Positions 61,186-64,000 of a DNA stretch of 64,000 nucleotides are shown piece after piece. Position 1 is the stretch's first letter. Each line of letters begins with the position of its first letter. Source of the stretch: Pedobacter zeaxanthinifaciens. GTDB taxonomy: Bacteria > Bacteroidota > Bacteroidia > Sphingobacteriales > Sphingobacteriaceae. The position numbers were made by a program, and so were the translations under genes. Location of the stretch: contig NZ_QMHP01000001.1 in NCBI RefSeq assembly GCF_003313335.1, positions 496,001 to 560,000 on the forward strand. The letters run 5' to 3'. The notes below the pieces were generated by a model. It was not told the DNA's origin, did not search any database, and worked only from the letters and a program-made list of their open reading frames with translations.

Positions 61186-61848
61186 ATGGAAAATCAACTT
61201 TTAAAAAAGCTACAAATTAAAACTGGCTTTAGGGTAAGTGTACTAAATGCACCGGAAAATGCAGCAGTAATATTTGGAGAGGTTCCTCAATCGGTTCATT
61301 TCAGCTATGCTATACAGCCAGAAAATGACGCATATTTGGTTTTTGCAATTACAAAGCTAGATATGCTTAATGCGTTAAACGAAATTCAACCTTACATTAA
61401 ACAACAAACAATAGCTTGGATTTTATACCCGAAAGCAAAAACGGCAATTGCCGCTGACTTAAACTTGATGCAATCCTGGGATGAACTTAAAAAATACGAG
61501 CTCAGTCCCTGCGCTTCGGCGGCTATTGATAAGGTATGGACTGCCATACGTATTAAACCGGCGGGAGCGCAAAAAAAATCTGGCGTTGGCAATGCCGAAT
61601 TAGAACATAATATTTACGGTAAATACATTGATGTAGCCAATAAGATTGTGACTTTACCTGATGATTTAAAAGCGCATTTGATGCAATACCCTAAAGCTTT
61701 TGCATATTACGAAAAACTAGCCTACTCTCACAAAAAAGAATATGTGTTGTGGATCATTACCGCTAAACAGGAAAAAACCAAAGCCGACAGAATGGATAAA
61801 ATGATTGCTAAACTTTTGGATAATAAAAAGAACCCATCGGAAAAGTAA
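61186..61848 (+). CDS. YdeI/OmpD-associated-like protein
   Basis: A 220-residue soluble protein. The C-terminal half (LPDDLKAHLMQYPKAFAYYEKLAYSHKKEYVLWIITAKQEKTKADRMDKMIAKL) matches the YdeI/OmpD-associated family, in which the YSHKKEYVxWI segment is the hallmark. The N-terminal half (NAAVIFGEVPQSVHFSYAIQ) is strand-helix of no recognised family. Function is unknown; some relatives are linked to bacteriocin or membrane-stress tolerance. It follows the TrmH gene by 24 bp. Confidence 0.75.
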   Translation: MENQLLKKLQIKTGFRVSVLNAPENAAVIFGEVPQSVHFSYAIQPENDAYLVFAITKLDMLNALNEIQPYIKQQTIAWILYPKAKTAIAADLNLMQSWDELKKYELSPCASAAIDKVWTAIRIKPAGAQKKSGVGNAELEHNIYGKYIDVANKIVTLPDDLKAHLMQYPKAFAYYEKLAYSHKKEYVLWIITAKQEKTKADRMDKMIAKLLDNKKNPSEK

Positions 61849-61851
61849 ACA

Positions 61852-61878
61852 TTTGCGGTTGTTTTGAACTACCGCAAA
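61852..61878 (+). terminator. Weak hairpin after the YdeI-like gene
   Basis: TTTGCGGT (61852-61859) pairs with ACCGCAAA (61871-61878), an 8-bp perfect stem with an 11-nt loop; there is no U tract. Confidence 0.35.
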
Positions 61879-61916
61879 CAAAACAAGCAGGCTGTTGTTT
61901 TAGCGTAAAATAGATC

Positions 61917-62543
61917 ATGCGTAAAACAACTCTAGCAGTACTTCTAATAGCTTTCGTGTCCGTTTCAGTTAAAGCACAAACCCGACCAGATAAACTTTAT
62001 ACCGTAAGTGGAATTGGCACTTCTGTACCAGTTGGTGAGACCGCTGATTTTTTCAGTCCAAAAATATCAACTACACTAGGCGTGAATTTAGGTTTGGGAA
62101 ACAAAGGCTTATTTTTGTACCCAAAATTTAGCTTACATGCATTTGCTTACAATGGCATTACACCCGATGACGGGTTAACTTACACAGCACAAAACGGAAG
62201 AGCAACTACTTACCTTTTAAATGTAGCTTTAGGTTACAGAAAAATAACAGGAAAATTTGGGTTTTATGGTTACGCTGGTGCAGGTGGTGGCTTTATACTT
62301 ACTCCAAAAGTGGAGGTTAATGCGACCTCATTGCAAGTAACTTCCTCTAATAAAGCACATGGTATGCCAATGATAGAATTGGGTACAGGTGTAGAATACA
62401 ACTTGGGAGGTTTATCCTTATTTACAGAAGTAAGTTACATGAACGGCTTTAGTAAAATACAAAACAGAAATTTCACTACCATGCCACTTACGGTAGGTAT
62501 CAAGCCAAATTTAAGTCGTTTGTTTAACGGTTCATCAAAATAA
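61917..62543 (+). CDS. Outer-membrane beta-barrel protein
   Basis: A 208-residue exported protein. The signal peptide (MRKTTLAVLLIAFVSVSVKAQ) is followed by amphipathic strands with many Gly, Tyr and Phe residues (FYGYAGAGGGFILTPKVEV, LFTEVSYMNGFSKI), consistent with a small porin-like barrel of eight to ten strands. The C-terminus NLSRLFNGSSK lacks the usual terminal aromatic, which makes the end of the barrel uncertain. Its stop overlaps the convergent RES toxin gene by 9 bp. I do not assign a function. Confidence 0.7.
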   Translation: MRKTTLAVLLIAFVSVSVKAQTRPDKLYTVSGIGTSVPVGETADFFSPKISTTLGVNLGLGNKGLFLYPKFSLHAFAYNGITPDDGLTYTAQNGRATTYLLNVALGYRKITGKFGFYGYAGAGGGFILTPKVEVNATSLQVTSSNKAHGMPMIELGTGVEYNLGGLSLFTEVSYMNGFSKIQNRNFTTMPLTVGIKPNLSRLFNGSSK

Positions 62544-62996
62544 CGAATTCATTAACCTATTATCGGTAAAAAAATCTGAAATCTTTTTGAACTTTACTGC
62601 GTTAAAAGCAACTGCTTGTGTATTGATAACGTAGTTTCTTTCTGATGGAACAATGACAGATGGAACTGAGAACGCAACAACTGTTATATCTTCAAGCAAT
62701 TGTTTTCCAATCCATTGTGTGTATTGCGTATCTGAAGTCCAATCCTTTTGTAGCCTTGATTCATCTACATGAAAAATATCATTCTTATCCACTATTTCAA
62801 TTTCCAACACGGCCAAATTACGCATGTGCTCCTTAAATTGAGCATGAACAAATTTCTCCAATAAGGCTAAAGATAGCGTTGCGCTAGCATATAAACAGGG
62901 ATAATTAATTTCGTTCCAACGACCGCCAAATAACTTTGCACCTATCCCCTCCCTATCTTCTATGTAATCTTTATTGGCAAGGCGATATAAAATCAT
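62535..62996 (-). CDS. RES-domain toxin
   Basis: A 153-residue RES protein, the toxin of the Xre-RES system. The conserved residues line up with known family positions: Arg26 in FGGRWNE, Tyr36 in CLYASATLSLALLE, Glu47 in LLEKFVH, Ser118 and Asn121 in VPSERNYVIN. RES toxins deplete cellular NAD+ and resemble ADP-ribosyltransferases. The ATG start at 62996 overlaps the antitoxin stop (62993-62996), giving the usual antitoxin-first, coupled order. The toxin stop overlaps the convergent barrel gene, with no room for a terminator. Confidence 0.9.
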   Translation of the reverse strand: MILYRLANKDYIEDREGIGAKLFGGRWNEINYPCLYASATLSLALLEKFVHAQFKEHMRNLAVLEIEIVDKNDIFHVDESRLQKDWTSDTQYTQWIGKQLLEDITVVAFSVPSVIVPSERNYVINTQAVAFNAVKFKKISDFFTDNRLMNSLF

Positions 62997-63424
62997 ATAT
63001 AAACCCCATGAGCTATGCGACCCAACTCATTGCTAATTAGTTTTACCCCCCAAAAAGAACGTAACGAAGCGAAATCTAAAATTGCACCTAATATTTCTTT
63101 TTTCTGCATTAGCCAATTTTTCACTACATCAGGTTTTCCAATAACCTGTTTAGCCAAACTAGCCATATTTTCAAGTTGGTACAAATGTTCAGCATGCAAG
63201 CCTTCAAAAGGCTTGTTGTCCTTTAGGTAACGTTGTAACGTCCTATCACTAATATGCAGAATATCAGCCCACTCAGATTGGCTAAATGGCAGTAAATCAT
63301 TTAAATAAATAAAATTTTTGATTTGATAGGTTTGTAATTTAGGAGTAGTAGCATAGAGTGCTTCTGGTTCAGCTGCAACCAGCATTTGCCGATTTTCTGG
63401 ATAACCGTATTTGATGGATTTCAT
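62993..63424 (-). CDS. Xre/ParS-type antitoxin (DUF2384)
   Basis: About 143 residues from the ATG at 63424 (MKSIKYGYPENRQM). A middle helix-turn-helix (ADILHISDRTLQRYLKDNKP) precedes the C-terminal DUF2384 (ParS/MbcA-like) domain with LAKQVIGKPDVVKNWLMQKKEILGA and LGRIAHGVYI. It neutralises the RES toxin and probably represses the operon. A GTG at 63442 is in frame but would lie upstream of the start site implied by the promoter at 63444-63474, so the ATG is chosen. Confidence 0.88.
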   Translation of the reverse strand: MKSIKYGYPENRQMLVAAEPEALYATTPKLQTYQIKNFIYLNDLLPFSQSEWADILHISDRTLQRYLKDNKPFEGLHAEHLYQLENMASLAKQVIGKPDVVKNWLMQKKEILGAILDFASLRSFWGVKLISNELGRIAHGVYI

Positions 63425-63443
63425 AACATAGAATTTTGTCACA

Positions 63444-63474
63444 CCAATATACGACTATTTTCTTGAAATTCAAA
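63444..63474 (-). promoter_or_regulatory. Bacteroidota-type promoter of the Xre-RES operon
   Basis: On the minus strand TTTG (63474-63471), a 19-nt spacer and TATATTGG (63451-63444, one mismatch to TAnnTTTG) fit the phylum consensus. The -33 box overlaps the sirtuin stop codon. The predicted start is near 63438. Confidence 0.6.
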
Positions 63475-64000
63475 ATTTCAGATAATTCAATAAATCTCTT
63501 ACTCCTTCCGTAGCACTCTTGGAAATTTTTGTAACATTACTCACCCCCCCAATTTCTGGAATTTTAGGATCGATGATGAATTTTGGTGTTTTGCTACGTA
63601 CATAATGTACCAAACCAGCAGCAGGGTAAACTGCTAAAGAAGTACCAATTAGCACAAAAAAATCAGCCTTAGCGCAAATTTTAGCTGCAATTTCAATCAT
63701 TGGCACAGCTTCACCAAACCAAACAACATGAGGTCTTAAAGGTGATCCTAGTTCACAAACATCAGTCATTTTAATTTCATCACCTTCTATTGGATAAATC
63801 AAGCTGGCATTTTTGCTAGATTGTGCATAAGTAATAACACCATGCAAATGTGTGACCTTTTTTGAACCAGCTCGTTCATGTAAATCATCGATATTTTGAG
63901 TGATAATTTCCACATCAAATTCCTCCTGCAAAGCCGCCAATGCAAAATGAGCCGCATTAGGTGTGGCCGCTAAAACCTGTTTTCTACGCTCGTTATAAAA
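63470..64000 (-). CDS. Sir2-family NAD-dependent protein deacylase, partial
   Basis: The gene continues past the right edge; about 176 C-terminal residues are visible. ITQNIDDLHERAGS (catalytic Asn/Asp and NAD site), VTHLHGVI (catalytic His), SPLRPHVVWFGEAVP and LIGTSLAVYPAAGLVHYV are Sir2 motifs. Between LHG and RPHVVWFGE there is only one cysteine (DVCELG), so the four-Cys zinc knuckle is missing, as I recall for a group of Bacteroidota sirtuins. It removes acyl groups from lysines with NAD+. It is directly upstream of the NAD-depleting RES toxin pair on the same strand. Confidence 0.85.
   Translation of the reverse strand, partial: FYNERRKQVLAATPNAAHFALAALQEEFDVEIITQNIDDLHERAGSKKVTHLHGVITYAQSSKNASLIYPIEGDEIKMTDVCELGSPLRPHVVWFGEAVPMIEIAAKICAKADFFVLIGTSLAVYPAAGLVHYVRSKTPKFIIDPKIPEIGGVSNVTKISKSATEGVRDLLNYLKF

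Noticed and set aside
1..64000. CRISPR arrays, insertion sequences, prophage or integrons
   Set aside because: No repeat-spacer pattern, transposase, phage structural gene or attachment site was seen; xerD has housekeeping features and no flanking att-like repeats.

Overview
The window looks like a chromosomal segment of a Bacteroidota bacterium, most likely a Pedobacter-like member of the Sphingobacteriaceae. This is inferred from AT-rich DNA, Bacteroidota-type promoters (TTTG-N19-TAnnTTTG in front of the tRNA gene), a SusC/RagA-type receptor N-terminus at the left edge, and many typical families (WbqC, DUF2795, DUF3307 with SatD, DUF5808, PorV-like and OmpA-like envelope proteins, a ligase-associated exonuclease). 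No IS element, prophage, integron or CRISPR array is visible. The segment is mostly housekeeping, and it is dense with short operons and convergent pairs closed by hairpin terminators.

Layout. 1-4.6 kb: receptor fragment, PaaI-like thioesterase, OsmC protein, Na+/H+ antiporter, DUF1801 protein, di-haem cytochrome c peroxidase. 4.6-5.5 kb: the largest gene-poor gap, holding a terminator-like hairpin and a decayed reading frame. 5.5-10.9 kb: FUSC membrane protein, Ohr, MgtE, and the DUF3307-SatD pair. 10.88-10.96 kb: an unusually regular six-half-site operator array directly upstream of satD. 11.0-13.7 kb: DNA repair pair (MBL exonuclease and ATP-dependent ligase), with the related phosphoesterase PdeM at 20.1 kb. 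13.7-20.7 kb: DUF2795, cobalamin adenosyltransferase, ABC ATPase, GatC, acyltransferase, TrpS, deoxynucleoside kinase, KdsB. 20.86 kb: tRNA-Ser(UGA), followed by two tandem paralogous membrane proteins of unknown function. 22.5-26.4 kb: the oxidative pentose phosphate set gnd-zwf-pgl. 26.5-30.3 kb: barrel protein, AlaS, MerR regulator. 30.3-36.1 kb: PorV-like barrel, helix-hairpin-helix/barrel protein, a frameshifted comEC, and an enoyl-CoA hydratase. 36.1-41.8 kb: DUF4412-like protein, LTA-synthase-like transferase, dipeptidyl peptidase IV, HemF. 42.0-47.8 kb: MFS carrier, CorA, WbqC, LpxL-like acyltransferase, GT2, TlpA-like thioredoxin. 47.9-53.9 kb: AroQ, XerD, OmpA-like lipoprotein, PrmC, RibD, EamA transporter, and a YigZ/IMPACT gene interrupted by an in-frame TAG. 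54.0-58.2 kb: nucleoside phosphorylase, then GtrA, polysaccharide deacetylase, DPM-type GT2 and a GT-C-type transferase, which together resemble an Und-P-sugar envelope-modification set. 58.3-61.8 kb: GalM/GalK, TrmH-type methyltransferase, YdeI-like protein. 61.9-64.0 kb: barrel protein, Xre-RES toxin-antitoxin pair, and a sirtuin cut by the window end.

The best candidates for something undescribed are: (1) the satD-DUF3307 unit, with six TATCGG half-sites in alternating orientation spaced exactly 14 bp, and a SatD N-terminal domain that reads like a divergent class III nucleotidyl cyclase fused to a helix-turn-helix; (2) the HhH-barrel protein encoded next to comEC; (3) the paralogous membrane pair at 21.0-22.0 kb; and (4) a shared palindrome in front of an ABC ATPase gene and xerD. 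Two conserved genes (comEC and yigZ) carry single-lesion disruptions that should be checked against reads. Several intergenic gaps hold imperfect short-period repeats.
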